Assembly: GCF_001273845.1 (NCBI RefSeq)
Contig: NZ_JHBW01000063.1
Location: 1 to 64,000 of the forward strand
Length of the DNA stretch: 64,000 nt
Origin: Leucobacter musarum subsp. musarum
GTDB lineage: Bacteria; Actinomycetota; Actinomycetes; Actinomycetales; Microbacteriaceae
Direction: 5' to 3'
The position numbers and the translations under genes were made by a program. Positions within the stretch are counted from its first letter, which is position 1, and the number at the start of each line of letters is the position of its first letter. Below, piece after piece: positions 32,109-41,916 of the stretch. The notes below the pieces were generated by a model. It searched no databases. It was not told the DNA's origin and saw nothing but the letters and a program-made list of their open reading frames with translations.

Positions 32109-33380
32109 GTGACGGTCGTCTACGAAAGCGCCATCGGCTCGCATGTGGGCATGGTGCGCTCGAACAACCAGGATTCCGCGTTCGCGGGCGACTTCATCTA
32201 CCTGGTCGCCGATGGCATGGGCGGACACGCGGGTGGCGACGTCGCCTCCGCAATCGCCGCGAAAGCGATGGCGAAGCTCGATGTGCCGCCCACGGGCAGC
32301 CCCGAGGCGATGACCAATGTGCTGCGCACGGCGATCCTCGACACCAATGCCGCGCTGCGCTCGACCGTGCGCGATCGCCCCGAGCTCGCGGGCATGGGTA
32401 CGACGCTCACCGGCATCATTCCGGTGGGGGATCAGCTGGCCATCGGGCACATCGGCGATAGTCGCTTGTACCTGCTGCGCGACAACACGCTGAGCCAGGT
32501 CACCAAAGACCACACCTTTGTGCAGCGTCTCGTCGACAGCGGCAAGATCACCGAGGAAGAAGCGAAGATCCATCCGCGCCGCTCCGTGCTGATGCGCGTG
32601 CTGGGCGACGTCGATTCTTCTCCGCAGGTCGATACGCAGGTCGTCGATACTCTGCCGAACGATGTCTGGCTGCTCTGCTCCGACGGGCTGTGCGGGTACG
32701 TCGACGACGAAGACATCGAGAAGATTCTGCGCCGGCGCTCATCGCTGCAGGGCGCCGTCGACGCACTCATCGACAAGAGCCTGTCGCACGGTGCCCCCGA
32801 CAATGTGACGGTCGTGCTCGTCGAGACCGAAGCCGCACCGGAGATCAATCCCGACGAAACGCTCGAGCTCAAGCATCAGGGCCCGCGCTTCGCGGGGTCG
32901 GCGGCGACCGCCGAATCCGACATCGACGGCAGCACCTCCACCGCCCGCAATCGCCTGCTTAGCCGCAAGCGCCCGGTGCGCAAGCCTCCGGTCGTCGAAG
33001 AGAGCCACTTCGAGTCGCGCGTCGACGAGTACCTGGCCGAGCTCATGGCCGAGACCAGGCGACGCAATCGCCGCCGCCGCCTACTGTGGGCGTTCGGCGC
33101 CATCGCTGTGCTGGTCGCGATCGGCGGCGCGCTCGTCATCGGCTACCAGTGGACGCAGACCCGCTACTTCGTCGGCACCGACGGCGACACGGTCATCATT
33201 TACCAGGGCGTGCAGCAGAACATCGGTTCGTTCTCGCTGCATTCGATTGCGGAAGACACCGAGATTCCGCTGAGCGACCTCGATGGGCTCGAGCAGCGTC
33301 AGGTGAGTCGCACGCTCTCCGCCGGCTCGATCGAGGAGGCGCGCGACATCGTGCTGCGATTGGGGGATGCGAATGACTGA
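32109..33380 (+). CDS. pstP: PstP: PP2C-type Ser/Thr protein phosphatase
   Basis: 423 residues from GTG 32109 (MTVVYESAIGSHVGMVRSNNQD); the longer frame upstream lies inside fhaB. The PP2C metal-binding motifs are complete: RSNNQDS (18-24), VADGMGGHAGGD near 36, GDSRLYLL, and CSDGLCGYVDD with APDNVTVVLVE. A basic linker leads to one membrane helix near residue 330 (LLWAFGAIAVLVAIGGALVI) and a small outer domain. It reverses phosphorylation by PknA and PknB. It overlaps rodA by eight bases. Confidence 0.95.
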   Translation: MTVVYESAIGSHVGMVRSNNQDSAFAGDFIYLVADGMGGHAGGDVASAIAAKAMAKLDVPPTGSPEAMTNVLRTAILDTNAALRSTVRDRPELAGMGTTLTGIIPVGDQLAIGHIGDSRLYLLRDNTLSQVTKDHTFVQRLVDSGKITEEEAKIHPRRSVLMRVLGDVDSSPQVDTQVVDTLPNDVWLLCSDGLCGYVDDEDIEKILRRRSSLQGAVDALIDKSLSHGAPDNVTVVLVETEAAPEINPDETLELKHQGPRFAGSAATAESDIDGSTSTARNRLLSRKRPVRKPPVVEESHFESRVDEYLAELMAETRRRNRRRRLLWAFGAIAVLVAIGGALVIGYQWTQTRYFVGTDGDTVIIYQGVQQNIGSFSLHSIAEDTEIPLSDLDGLEQRQVSRTLSAGSIEEARDIVLRLGDAND

Positions 33381-34776
33381 CGCACCCGCCGGAGCGAACG
33401 AGCCCCGCACCTTCGAGAAGACCCGCACGAGCGAGACCGTGCTACAGCGCATCACCGCGCTGCGCGCCCCCCGCAAACTGCTTGGTCTCGAGCTCTCGCT
33501 GCTGATTCTGGCGATCGCCATCGGTGTCGCCGCCGTCATCATCATCGATCTCACCGTGAACGGCGCCGTCACGGCGACTCTGCTGCCGATGGGCATCGCC
33601 TACGTCGTCGCGCTTTTCGGCCTGCACTTCACCATTCGCCGCATCGCACCCGACGCCGACCCGCTGATCATGCCGATCGCGGCCATGCTCAACATGGTGG
33701 GCGTCGCGATGATCTACCGCATCTCGCTCTCCCCCGACGCCCCCGATGCCGACGGGTCGCGCCAGTTGCTCTGGTCGACCATCGCGGTGGTCGCGGCAAT
33801 TGTCATTCTCTGGGTGATCCGCAACCACATGGTGCTGTTCCGGTACACCTACCTGACCGGCTTGGCCGCGGTCATTCTGCTGCTGCTCCCGATGCTTCCC
33901 GGCATCGGGCAGACCATCAACGGCGCTCGCGTCTGGATTCACATCGGCGGATTCTCATTCCAGCCGGGTGAGATTGCCAAGATCCTGCTCGCGATTTTCT
34001 TCGCCGGGTATCTGGTGCGCAGCCGCGACTCGCTCGCGATGGCCGGCAAAAAGATTCTCGGCATCCGGTTCCCGCGTGCTCGGGATCTCGGCCCGCTCAT
34101 CGTCTTCTGGCTCGCCGCCATGTCGGTGCTCGTCTTCCAGCGCGACCTCGGCACCTCACTGCTCTACTTCGGCCTGTTTCTCTCGATGCTCTACATTGCG
34201 ACGGGCAGGATCGGCTGGATCGTGCTCGGCCTCGGCCTTTTCATCGGCGGCGGCCTGATCGCCAGCCAGACGCTGAGCTATGTCGGCAACCGCTTCGCCA
34301 ACTGGCTCGATCCGTTCGCCGACCCGAGCGGCGCGAGCTACCAGATGGTGCAGGGGCTCTTCGGCATGGCCAACGGCGGCATGACCGGTACCGGGCTCGG
34401 CCAGGGCTACCCCGAGGTCACCCCGCTGTCGTTCAGCGACTACATCATTCCGAGCCTCGGCGAAGAGCTCGGGCTCATCGGACTGTTTGTGATTCTCGCC
34501 GCCTACCTGCTGCTCGTCGGTCGCGGGCTCCGGATCGGCTTCGCGGGCCACGACGAGTTCGGCAAGCTGCTCGCTTCAGGCCTCGCGTTCACGCTGGCCT
34601 TCCAGGTCTTCATCGTCGTCGGCGGCGTCACCCGCGTGATCCCGCTCACCGGCCTCACCGCGCCGTTCCTGGCGTCCGGCGGATCCTCGCTGGTGTCGAA
34701 CTGGATCATCATCGCGCTGCTGATCCTGCTCTCGAATTCCGTGCGCAACCGACCGAAGCTGGTGATTCGCTCGTGA
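33373..34776 (+). CDS. rodA: RodA: SEDS-family peptidoglycan glycosyltransferase
   Basis: 467 residues from ATG 33373, which has a GGGGG ribosome site seven bases ahead inside the pstP end; an ATG six bases earlier is too close to it. Ten or more membrane helices with SEDS markers: GARVWIHIGGFSFQPGEIAKI, VFQRDLGTSLL, and the late TGLTAPFLASGGSSLVSNW. It polymerises lipid II during elongation together with the class B PBP encoded next (GTGA overlap). Confidence 0.95.
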   Translation: MTDAPAGANEPRTFEKTRTSETVLQRITALRAPRKLLGLELSLLILAIAIGVAAVIIIDLTVNGAVTATLLPMGIAYVVALFGLHFTIRRIAPDADPLIMPIAAMLNMVGVAMIYRISLSPDAPDADGSRQLLWSTIAVVAAIVILWVIRNHMVLFRYTYLTGLAAVILLLLPMLPGIGQTINGARVWIHIGGFSFQPGEIAKILLAIFFAGYLVRSRDSLAMAGKKILGIRFPRARDLGPLIVFWLAAMSVLVFQRDLGTSLLYFGLFLSMLYIATGRIGWIVLGLGLFIGGGLIASQTLSYVGNRFANWLDPFADPSGASYQMVQGLFGMANGGMTGTGLGQGYPEVTPLSFSDYIIPSLGEELGLIGLFVILAAYLLLVGRGLRIGFAGHDEFGKLLASGLAFTLAFQVFIVVGGVTRVIPLTGLTAPFLASGGSSLVSNWIIIALLILLSNSVRNRPKLVIRS

Positions 34777-36260
34777 ACAAGCCGCTCAAGTTCATTACCC
34801 GCGCCGTGTTCGGCATGTTCATCGTGCTGTTCTTCTCGGTGACGATGATCCAGTTCGTACAGGCCGACGATCTACGCGCGAACGACCTCAACTCACGCAC
34901 GCTGATGAACAGCTACAAGGTGGAGCGCGGGTCGATTCTGGTCGACGGCGATCCCATCGCGTTCTCGACGCCGACCGATGACGATTACCGGTACGTGCGC
35001 CAGTACTCGAACGGCCCCCTCTACGCGCCGCTCACCGGCTACTTTTCCCGTCAGCAGGGAATGACCGGGCTCGAATCGGCGATGAACCAAGACCTCTCGG
35101 GCAGCGGCAACGCGCAGTTCTTCTCGCGCATCATGAACACCCTGAACGGCGTCGAGCCGCAGGGCAGCTCGGTCGAGACCACCATCAACCCCGCGGCGCA
35201 GCAGGCGGCGTACGACGCGATGACGCAGAACGGCTTCTCGGGCGCTGTCGTCGCGCTTGAGCCCAAAACCGGCAAAGTGCTGGCCATGGTGTCGACGCCC
35301 GGGTACGACCCGAACCAGCTCTCGAGCAACAACAACGCCGACATCATCACGAACTACCGGCAGCTCAACGAAGACCCGACCCAGCCCCTGCAGAACCGCG
35401 CGATCGCCGGCGACCTGTACCACCCCGGGTCGGTCTACAAGCTCGTCTCGGCCGCGGCCGCGATCGAGGCCGGCAAGGCGACGCCGTCGACCGAGTTCGA
35501 CAACCCGGCGCAGTGGACCCTGCCGCAGTCGACCTCGGTGCTACAGAACGCCTCGCGCAGCACCTGTGGCACGGGAGCCAAGGCGACGCTCGAGCAGGCG
35601 ATCGTGATGTCATGCAACATTCCCATCGCCGAGATGACCACGCAGCTCGACGACAACGCGGTGCCCGACATGGCCGAACAGTTCGGATTCGAAAAAGATC
35701 TCTCGATCCCGATGACGGTCACGCCGAGCCAGTCGCCGACTCCCGACGGCAAGGCGCAGGTAGCGCTCTCGTCGATCGGTCAGCAGGATGTGCGTGCGAC
35801 GCCGCTGCAGATCGCGATGGTTTCCGCGGGCATCGCCAACGGTGGCGTGGTCATGAAGCCGAACGTGGTCGAGAAGGTCATCACGCCCGACCTCACGGTC
35901 GAGAAGGAATACACTCCCGAACAGTTCAGCCAGCCGATCTCGAAGAAGACGGCCGACCTCATCACCCAGATGATGGAGCGCGGCGTGGACACTGCGGATG
36001 GACTCGCGCAGAAAGCGGCCATCGACGGCGTGCGCGTCGCCGGGAAGACCGGAACCGCAGAGAATGGGAATGACGCGGATGGGAATCCGTTGCCATATAC
36101 CTTGTGGTTCACTGGTTTCGCACCGGTAGATGATCCTCAGGTCGCGGTCGCGGTCGTGATCGCCGATGGTGGCGGCGAGGCATATCAAAACGTGGGCGGT
36201 TCTTACGACCTCCCGACAGCTGTGGCAAAACAAGTTATGGAAGCGGTGTTGAGCGAATGA
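34773..36260 (+). CDS. pbpA: PbpA: class B penicillin-binding protein (transpeptidase)
   Basis: 495 residues from GTG 34773. One N-terminal membrane helix (about 10-30), then a dimerisation domain and the transpeptidase domain. The active-site motifs are all present: SVYK with Ser220 and Lys223, SCN at 280-282, KTGT at 425-428. The partner is RodA. Coupling by GTGA overlap on its left and ATGA overlap on its right (pknA) points to one mRNA. The C-terminal 60 codons are somewhat lower in GC than the rest, which may be local variation. Confidence 0.95.
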   Translation: MNKPLKFITRAVFGMFIVLFFSVTMIQFVQADDLRANDLNSRTLMNSYKVERGSILVDGDPIAFSTPTDDDYRYVRQYSNGPLYAPLTGYFSRQQGMTGLESAMNQDLSGSGNAQFFSRIMNTLNGVEPQGSSVETTINPAAQQAAYDAMTQNGFSGAVVALEPKTGKVLAMVSTPGYDPNQLSSNNNADIITNYRQLNEDPTQPLQNRAIAGDLYHPGSVYKLVSAAAAIEAGKATPSTEFDNPAQWTLPQSTSVLQNASRSTCGTGAKATLEQAIVMSCNIPIAEMTTQLDDNAVPDMAEQFGFEKDLSIPMTVTPSQSPTPDGKAQVALSSIGQQDVRATPLQIAMVSAGIANGGVVMKPNVVEKVITPDLTVEKEYTPEQFSQPISKKTADLITQMMERGVDTADGLAQKAAIDGVRVAGKTGTAENGNDADGNPLPYTLWFTGFAPVDDPQVAVAVVIADGGGEAYQNVGGSYDLPTAVAKQVMEAVLSE

Positions 36261-38077
36261 GACCAGCGGCAGGGATCACATTCGGCGGACGCTACGAGCT
36301 CAGCTCGAGGATCGCCGTCGGTGGCATGGGTGAAGTGTGGAAGGCGACCGATAGCATCATCGGGCGCACCGTCGCCATCAAGATCCTCAAAGACGAGTAC
36401 ATGGGCGACCCCGGGTTCCTCGAGCGCTTCCGCGCCGAGGCCCGTCACGCCGCACTCGTGAACCACGAGGGCATCGCCAACGTCTTCGATTACGGCGAGG
36501 AGCAGGGCTCCGCCTACATCGTCATGGAGCTCGTTCCCGGTGAGCCGCTCTCCGCGATCATCGAGCGTGAAGGCCGTCTGCCGGCGAATCGCGTGCTCGG
36601 CATCGTGGCGCAGACCGCAACATCGCTGCAAGCCGCGCACGACGCCGGCCTCGTGCACCGCGACATCAAGCCGGGCAACCTGCTGATCACACCCGAGGGC
36701 CGCGTGAAGATCACCGACTTCGGTATCGCACGCATCGCCGATCAGGTGCCGCTCACCGCGACCGGCCAGGTCATGGGAACGGTGCAGTACCTCGCTCCCG
36801 AGCAGGCCAGCGGCCACACCGCCACCCCGGCGACCGACATCTACTCGCTCGGCGTCGTCGCGTACGAATGCCTCGCGGGCAAGCGTCCCTTCACCGGTGA
36901 GTCGCAGGTCGCCATCGCCATGGCGCAGATCAATGACACCCCGCCGGATCTGCCGACCGACATTCCCGAGCCCGTGCGCAACCTGGTGTACGCCTGCCTC
37001 GCGAAAGACGCCGCAGGCCGACCGCTGACCGCGGCCAAGCTTGCACAGGCGGCCACAGCGCTGCACCGCGGTGACGTGCAGCTCGCGGCGAGCTACGTTC
37101 CGCAGGTGCTCGGCGACAGCCAGCCCGCTACCACCGCGCTGCCGCAGACCACGGTCTCCGACGCGGCCACCACAGCGCTGCCGCAAACGACCGCGCTGCC
37201 CGGCACCTCCGTACTGCCTGACTCGGGCGTGGAGGGTGACGAGTCCGCTGCCGGCGACGCGCCGAAGAAAAAGAAGAGCCGCTGGACGTGGCCGCTCATC
37301 ACGCTGCTCGCACTGCTCCTGTTGATCGGAGGCGGCACGGCGATCGCGCTGCTTAATAACAACAGCGGCAATACGGACAAGACGCCGACGACGACAACCA
37401 AGAAGACGACCACGCCGCCAAAGACGACCACGCCGCCGAAGCCCACGACGGGCGAGGTGGACGGCGACTCGCTCATCGGTACCAACGTCGATGCTGCGGC
37501 GCAGCAGCTGGCAGACCTCGGCTTCACCAATGTGCGCACAGTTGCCGGGAATCCGACGGATCCCGCAAACGCCAATCTGGTGACCGATGTCAATCCGACT
37601 GGCACGAACGTGCCGCTCGACGAATCGATCACCCTGACGTACAGCGTCGCTTTCGGAGAGATCTCGCAGCCCGGTGCACCCACCGGCCCGTCGAGCGTCA
37701 CTGTGGGCGATACGTTCGCCATTCAGGGGATCTCGGGCACCTGCCCGGCTGGCCTCACTCCAAGCGACTACGTCGTGACCGTGAGCGATGCGGGCACGCT
37801 GTCGAGCCCCGCTTCGAATGGCTCGGCTCAGGTTCGCGCGACGAAGGAAGGCACGATCACCATTTCGTACACCTTCACCTGCTCGAACGGGACCTACTCG
37901 GCCGCCGCACCCGCATCACCGGAGCTGAGCGTCACGGTAGAGGCCGCGGACGATTCCGAGGCCGATGCCGACAGCGGAAGCGATCCCGAAGCGAATGCGA
38001 ACGCCAGCGGATCTTCTTCGTCGAGCTCCACCGGAAACGCGACGGCGGGCGCAGCTGGCAGCGCTGCAGCGAGCTAA
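36257..38077 (+). CDS. pknA: PknA-like Ser/Thr protein kinase with one PASTA and an extra beta domain
   Basis: 606 residues from ATG 36257. The kinase domain 1-270 has Lys42 (VAIK), HRDIKPGN at 134-141, DFGIAR at 154-159 and [10 protein letters not shown] as activation segment. After a Thr-rich stretch comes a membrane helix (about 342-368, [18 protein letters not shown]), then a Thr/Lys/Pro linker, one PASTA repeat (about 397-460) and an Ig-like segment ([17 protein letters not shown] with two Cys) ending in a Ser/Ala-rich tail. M. tuberculosis PknA has no PASTA repeat, so the outer half is a lineage feature. It phosphorylates elongation and division proteins. Confidence 0.93.
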   Translation: MRPAAGITFGGRYELSSRIAVGGMGEVWKATDSIIGRTVAIKILKDEYMGDPGFLERFRAEARHAALVNHEGIANVFDYGEEQGSAYIVMELVPGEPLSAIIEREGRLPANRVLGIVAQTATSLQAAHDAGLVHRDIKPGNLLITPEGRVKITDFGIARIADQVPLTATGQVMGTVQYLAPEQASGHTATPATDIYSLGVVAYECLAGKRPFTGESQVAIAMAQINDTPPDLPTDIPEPVRNLVYACLAKDAAGRPLTAAKLAQAATALHRGDVQLAASYVPQVLGDSQPATTALPQTTVSDAATTALPQTTALPGTSVLPDSGVEGDESAAGDAPKKKKSRWTWPLITLLALLLLIGGGTAIALLNNNSGNTDKTPTTTTKKTTTPPKTTTPPKPTTGEVDGDSLIGTNVDAAAQQLADLGFTNVRTVAGNPTDPANANLVTDVNPTGTNVPLDESITLTYSVAFGEISQPGAPTGPSSVTVGDTFAIQGISGTCPAGLTPSDYVVTVSDAGTLSSPASNGSAQVRATKEGTITISYTFTCSNGTYSAAAPASPELSVTVEAADDSEADADSGSDPEANANASGSSSSSSTGNATAGAAGSAAAS

Positions 38078-38127
38078 ACACACGGTATTTTTGGGGCTAG
38101 CGCCCAGGTAAACTTGGAAGGCATCCC

Positions 38128-39843
38128 ATGAGCACGGAAGAGGTGAACATGCCCGAATCGACCGACGTCGGTGAGCAGCGAATTCTCGCCGGCCGGTACG
38201 CGATCGGGGAGTTCGTCGGTCAAGGCGGCATGGCCACCGTGTACCGCGGCACCGACACCAAGCTCGGCCGTCAGGTCGCGATCAAGGTAATGAAAGCCGA
38301 CCTCGCGGGTGACGAGCAGTTCCGATCGCGCTTCCGCCAGGAGGCGCAGTCGGCATCGCGCATGGCACACCCAACCGTCGTGCGCGTCTTCGACGCCGGC
38401 GACGACCTCATCCAAACTGCCGAGGGCCCCAAGCGCCTTCCGTTCATCGTGATGGAGTACGTCGAGGGTACGAACCTGCGTCAGCTCGAGACCGAGGGGC
38501 GCCTCTCGCAGGCCGAGGCCTGCCGGGTGGTCGACTCCGTGCTGACCGCGCTTGAGTACTCGCACCGAGCCGGCATCGTGCACCGCGATATCAAGCCCGC
38601 CAACATCATGATCACGAAGAGTGGTCAGGTGAAGGTGATGGATTTCGGTATCGCCCGCGCCGTGTCAGACACCTCGTCGACGCTGCAGCAGACCACAGCG
38701 ATTCTCGGCACAGCTGCGTATTTCTCCCCGGAACAGGCGAAGGGCGAGTCGATCGACGCGCGCACCGACCTGTACTCGACTGCGGTCATGCTGTACGAAC
38801 TGCTCACTGGAGATGTGCCGTTCCGCGGTGACACCGCCGTGGCCGTCGCCTATCAGCACGTCAGTGAACGCCCGAAGCCCCCGAGCGATCGCGATCCCGA
38901 TGTAACCCCCGAGCTCGATCGCGTCGTGCTCTATGGTCTCGCGAAAGATCGCGCCAAGCGTTTCCAGTCGGCTTCAGAGTTCCGTGAAGCGCTGCGAGAA
39001 GCCGCCAGCGGCAAAATGCCGAAGCTCGCCGTGCAGCAGCAAGACACGGTGCTCTTCTCCGGCGGCGAAGAGGTCTCGGAATCCGATCTCGCACTGCGCC
39101 AGCTCTCCGAAGCCGGCGGAGCCTCGCGTACGCAGAGCCGCCCGCCAGTCATGTGGACCTGGGCCGCGATTCTCACCATCGGCGCCGTAATCGTCGCCGT
39201 GGTGTTCTGGCTCGTCACACTCGCTCCAAAGGAGTTCTTGCCCGACACCTCGCGTGCCGTGCCAGAGCTCGTCGATATGCAGCGTGGCGATGCCATCGAT
39301 TCGTTGCGAAACCTCGACCTCATCGTGACCAGCGTCGAGCAGAACAGTGCCGATGTCGCGAACGATCACGTCATCTCGAGCGACCCTGAGCCCGGCACCG
39401 TGCTCACCGCGGGCGACAGCATCACGATTTACGTGTCGACCGGGCCCGAGCAGGCCGAAGTACCGAGCATCGGGCGCATGTCTGAAGACGAGTACAAGCA
39501 GGCGTTGAACGACCTCGGGTTGACGGTCGGCATCATCACGAAAGAAGACAACCCGACGGAAGCCGCAGGTCGCGTGCTCAGCGTGACCCCCGAGCCCGGC
39601 ACCTCGGTCGCCTCCGGAACCGGCGTCGAGATGACCGTATCCAGCGGCAATGTGCCGATCCCCGATGTCACCGGTGCACCCATGCAGGTGGCCAAGTCAC
39701 AGGTCGAGAACCTCGGCCTCACGGTGGCTTACACCGCTGACAACTCCTGCCCGACGGTCGATGGGTACCCGATCGTTTCGCAATCGGCGGTCGGGTCTCA
39801 GCCGCAGCGTTCAAGCCTCGAACTGCGCTACTGCGCAGGGTAG
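38128..39843 (+). CDS. pknB: PknB: Ser/Thr protein kinase with three PASTA repeats
   Basis: 571 residues from ATG 38128 (GGAAGG upstream); ATG 38149 with AGAGGTG upstream is an equally good start. The kinase domain has GQGGMATV at 31-38, Lys53, HRDIKPANIM at 152-161 and DFGIAR at 172-177. One membrane helix lies near 353-375, followed by three PASTA repeats (VPELVDMQRGDAIDSL, VPSIGRMSEDEYKQAL, IPDVTGAPMQVAKSQV) that sense muropeptides or lipid II. M. tuberculosis PknB has four. It is separated from pknA by 50 bases that contain a TAAACT element, so an extra promoter is possible. Confidence 0.95.
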   Translation: MSTEEVNMPESTDVGEQRILAGRYAIGEFVGQGGMATVYRGTDTKLGRQVAIKVMKADLAGDEQFRSRFRQEAQSASRMAHPTVVRVFDAGDDLIQTAEGPKRLPFIVMEYVEGTNLRQLETEGRLSQAEACRVVDSVLTALEYSHRAGIVHRDIKPANIMITKSGQVKVMDFGIARAVSDTSSTLQQTTAILGTAAYFSPEQAKGESIDARTDLYSTAVMLYELLTGDVPFRGDTAVAVAYQHVSERPKPPSDRDPDVTPELDRVVLYGLAKDRAKRFQSASEFREALREAASGKMPKLAVQQQDTVLFSGGEEVSESDLALRQLSEAGGASRTQSRPPVMWTWAAILTIGAVIVAVVFWLVTLAPKEFLPDTSRAVPELVDMQRGDAIDSLRNLDLIVTSVEQNSADVANDHVISSDPEPGTVLTAGDSITIYVSTGPEQAEVPSIGRMSEDEYKQALNDLGLTVGIITKEDNPTEAAGRVLSVTPEPGTSVASGTGVEMTVSSGNVPIPDVTGAPMQVAKSQVENLGLTVAYTADNSCPTVDGYPIVSQSAVGSQPQRSSLELRYCAG

Positions 39844-39865
39844 TCTCTGCAGCAGAGCCGCACCA

Positions 39866-39920
39866 ATGCACGAGGGCCGCTGACTTCCGACACATCAGGA
39901 AGTCAGCGGCCCTCGTGCAT
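39866..39920. terminator. Strong bidirectional terminator between pknB and pabA
   Basis: Perfect 23-bp arms (ATGCACGAGGGCCGCTGACT and three more bases) around a nine-base loop. It lies between two convergent genes, ending seven bases before the pabA stop. Confidence 0.85.
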
Positions 39921-39926
39921 GCAGAC

Positions 39927-40562
39927 CTATTTCGCGAGCAAAGGCGACAGCGTGCGCGCCACCTCAGCAGCATTGGGAACGCCGACGACGGTCAGCCAGT
40001 TGCCCAGCTGCTGATACCCGCCCTCGGTGAGTACTGACTCTGGGTGATACTGCACGCCGTAGATCGGCAGCTCGCGGTGACGCAGCGCCATCACGATACC
40101 GCTCGCGGTCTCGGCGGTGATCACGAGACTCTCGGGCACCGTGTCGCGCACCACAGCGAGCGAGTGATAGCGCGTCGCATCAAACTCTTGCGCGACACCC
40201 GCAAAGAAGGCGTCATTCGTGTGCTGAACACGCGACACCTTGCCGTGCATGAGCTCTTCGGCGTGCGTCACCGTGGCTCCCAGCGCTTCGGCAATCGCTT
40301 GATGCCCCAGGCAGACGCCGAGCAACGGCACACCTGTGCGGAGCGCGAGATTGACCATCGCGATCGAGACGCCGGCGTCAGTCGGGGTACCGGGGCCGGG
40401 TGAGATGAGCACGCCGTCGTAGTCGGCGACGAGCGCCTCGAGTTCTCCGGCGCTCACCTCATCGTTGCGAATGACGTGCGTCTCTGCGCCGAGTTGCTGC
40501 AGGTACCCGTTCAGGGTGTAAACGAAGCTGTCGTAATTGTCGATGACCAGAATCTTGCTCAT
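39927..40562 (-). CDS. pabA: Glutamine amidotransferase PabA/TrpG (anthranilate or aminodeoxychorismate synthase component II)
   Basis: 211 residues from ATG 40562. Class I amidotransferase with ILVIDNYDSFVYTL at the start, ISPGPGTP near 54, the nucleophile Cys in GVCLGHQAIAE near 81-91, and the His-Glu pair in YGVQYHPESVLTEGG. It supplies ammonia from glutamine to a chorismate-using partner not present here, so folate versus tryptophan use cannot be decided. The position next to pknB is the conserved actinobacterial one (Rv0013). The start overlaps the stop of the 52-residue membrane gene by ATGA. Confidence 0.93.
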   Translation of the reverse strand: MSKILVIDNYDSFVYTLNGYLQQLGAETHVIRNDEVSAGELEALVADYDGVLISPGPGTPTDAGVSIAMVNLALRTGVPLLGVCLGHQAIAEALGATVTHAEELMHGKVSRVQHTNDAFFAGVAQEFDATRYHSLAVVRDTVPESLVITAETASGIVMALRHRELPIYGVQYHPESVLTEGGYQQLGNWLTVVGVPNAAEVARTLSPLLAK

Positions 40563-40717
40563 GAGCCGACCGTCACTTCCTCGCCCGGCATTTGCAGAGC
40601 GACCCAGGGATACACGTATGCGATGAGTGCGTAGACCACGGCCGCCGCGACGAGCAGCAGCACGATCACGCGCAGCCAAGCGGGGCCGGGGAAGAATCGC
40701 CAGAGTATCGAGAACAC
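40559..40717 (-). CDS. 52-residue single-pass membrane protein between sortase and pabA
   Basis: A GTG at 40717 shares its first base with the TAG stop of the sortase (TAGTG). The frame ends in a TGA that overlaps the pabA ATG (ATGA). The product begins VFSILWRFFPGPAWLR, has one hydrophobic helix (about 17-38) and ends with a short acidic tail EEVTVGS. Tight coupling on both sides, with a purine-rich site (AGGA) ahead, argues that it is translated. No function is recognised; an accessory role for the sortase or the membrane is possible. Confidence 0.7.
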   Translation of the reverse strand: MFSILWRFFPGPAWLRVIVLLLVAAAVVYALIAYVYPWVALQMPGEEVTVGS

Positions 40718-41496
40718 TATTCCTGATCTCCTCTCAGCGCCTGCGTTGCGCCCATGGTCGGGTTGAGGTCGACCAGTTCCTGCGGTGGGCCCGCGCTGCG
40801 CGGCTGGAAGCCTTCGTACACCGAGTATGCGATGGCGCGTTCGTCGCTGCCCGCCAGCTTCGGGTGGCAGGTCGTCAGCGTCAAGATCTGGTCCGTGCCG
40901 GGTGTGCCCTCGAGCCGCGGGAACGGATTCAGTACGTCGACCTCATCGGGAAGCACGTACTCGATCGAGCGGAATCGATACGTGTACCAGCCCTCGGGGG
41001 TCTCGACAAACAACGGATCACCGACGCGCAGATTCATGACTTCGCGGAAGGAGTTGATGAGCGGCCCGGATCGGTGCCCGGCGAGCGCGAAGTTTCCGGG
41101 CTCCCCGGGCATCTGCGTCGTCTCGTAGTGGCCGATGCCCTTGTCATCGAGGTTCAGCACCGTATCCCAGTCCGTGGTCTCCGCCACGCGGTTCGCGTAG
41201 GTCGTGCCGAATGCAGGCACATGGAGCACGGCGAATACATCCGCCGCTGCGGGCTTCGCCGGCACGGGAACAACACCGTCCCAAGGCTCGGTCGCAGCCT
41301 CCGCATCCCACTGAGCCGAATCTTCCGCTGACAGATCTGTCTGCTTGGCTGTCACACCCACGCCGGTGTGCCAGGGCTGCCACACGATGTACCCCAGCAC
41401 GGCAATGCCGCCGACCAGCAGTACTTCGCCGATCACGGTGAGCGGGCTCAGCCGTGCACGCCGCCGACGGCGCCGGGGTTCAGTCGTCTCGCTCAC
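40717..41496 (-). CDS. srtE: Class E sortase
   Basis: 259 residues from GTG 41496; an ATG at 41502 adds two residues but lies directly against a TAGAAT element, so a leaderless start at the GTG fits better. A basic tail and one helix (about 17-41) anchor it. The sortase domain shows the catalytic triad: AGHRSG (His), LTLTTCHP (Cys) and ERAIAYSV (Arg). Class E sortases attach LAxTG-type proteins to the wall in actinobacteria. No substrate with a sorting signal was found in this window. Confidence 0.92.
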   Translation of the reverse strand: MSETTEPRRRRRRARLSPLTVIGEVLLVGGIAVLGYIVWQPWHTGVGVTAKQTDLSAEDSAQWDAEAATEPWDGVVPVPAKPAAADVFAVLHVPAFGTTYANRVAETTDWDTVLNLDDKGIGHYETTQMPGEPGNFALAGHRSGPLINSFREVMNLRVGDPLFVETPEGWYTYRFRSIEYVLPDEVDVLNPFPRLEGTPGTDQILTLTTCHPKLAGSDERAIAYSVYEGFQPRSAGPPQELVDLNPTMGATQALRGDQE

Positions 41497-41502
41497 CCCC
41501 AT

Positions 41503-41548
41503 ATTCTAGGACGCGCACTCTGGGCGCAGACCGGGTTCCAGGTAGACT
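41503..41548. promoter_or_regulatory. Divergent leaderless promoter pair, sortase / crgA
   Basis: On the minus strand TAGAAT (41503-41508) lies six bases before GTG 41496. On the plus strand TAGACT (41543-41548) lies six bases before ATG 41555. Neither start has a ribosome site. The two elements are 34 bases apart, so the two polymerases would compete for the same DNA. Confidence 0.55.
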
Positions 41549-41554
41549 GTCGGC

Positions 41555-41830
41555 ATGGCAGCAGCTGGGAAGAATGTAAGCAAGCGCAAGTCGGCCGAGG
41601 TCGAACAGAACCGTGCGGAGCTCGCTGCTGCGCGCAAAGATGCTCCGAACCCGGTCTGGTTCAAGCCGGTCATGTTCGGCTTCATGCTGCTCGGGCTCGT
41701 CTGGATCGTGCTCTACTACATCACCAGCGCGGGGCTGCAGCTGCCGGTACCGGCGCTCGGCCAGGCAAACATCTTTATCGGCTTCGGCCTGGTGCTCGTC
41801 GGGTTCCTGATGACGCCTTGGTGGAAGTAA
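41555..41830 (+). CDS. crgA: CrgA cell-division protein
   Basis: 91 residues from ATG 41555. A charged N-terminus rich in Lys/Arg/Glu, then NPVWFKPVMFGFMLLGLVWI beginning the first of two helices and IFIGFGLVLVGFLMTPWWK ending the protein, the typical CrgA plan. CrgA interacts with FtsZ, FtsI and PBP-type proteins and coordinates septum formation in actinobacteria. Its location between ppiA and the pknAB cluster is the conserved one (Rv0011c). Confidence 0.95.
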   Translation: MAAAGKNVSKRKSAEVEQNRAELAAARKDAPNPVWFKPVMFGFMLLGLVWIVLYYITSAGLQLPVPALGQANIFIGFGLVLVGFLMTPWWK

Positions 41831-41916
41831 CTGAAAACTTGCTGTTCAGCTCCGCTTTCCCGGCGAGCAGACAGAAAACCACACCGGTGTAATTCTTCCC
41901 CAGCTGGGGATGAACC

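Noticed and set aside
39844..39926. Small RNA at the long hairpin between pknB and pabA
   Set aside because: A 23-bp perfect stem between convergent stops is best explained as a bidirectional terminator; no promoter for an RNA is seen.
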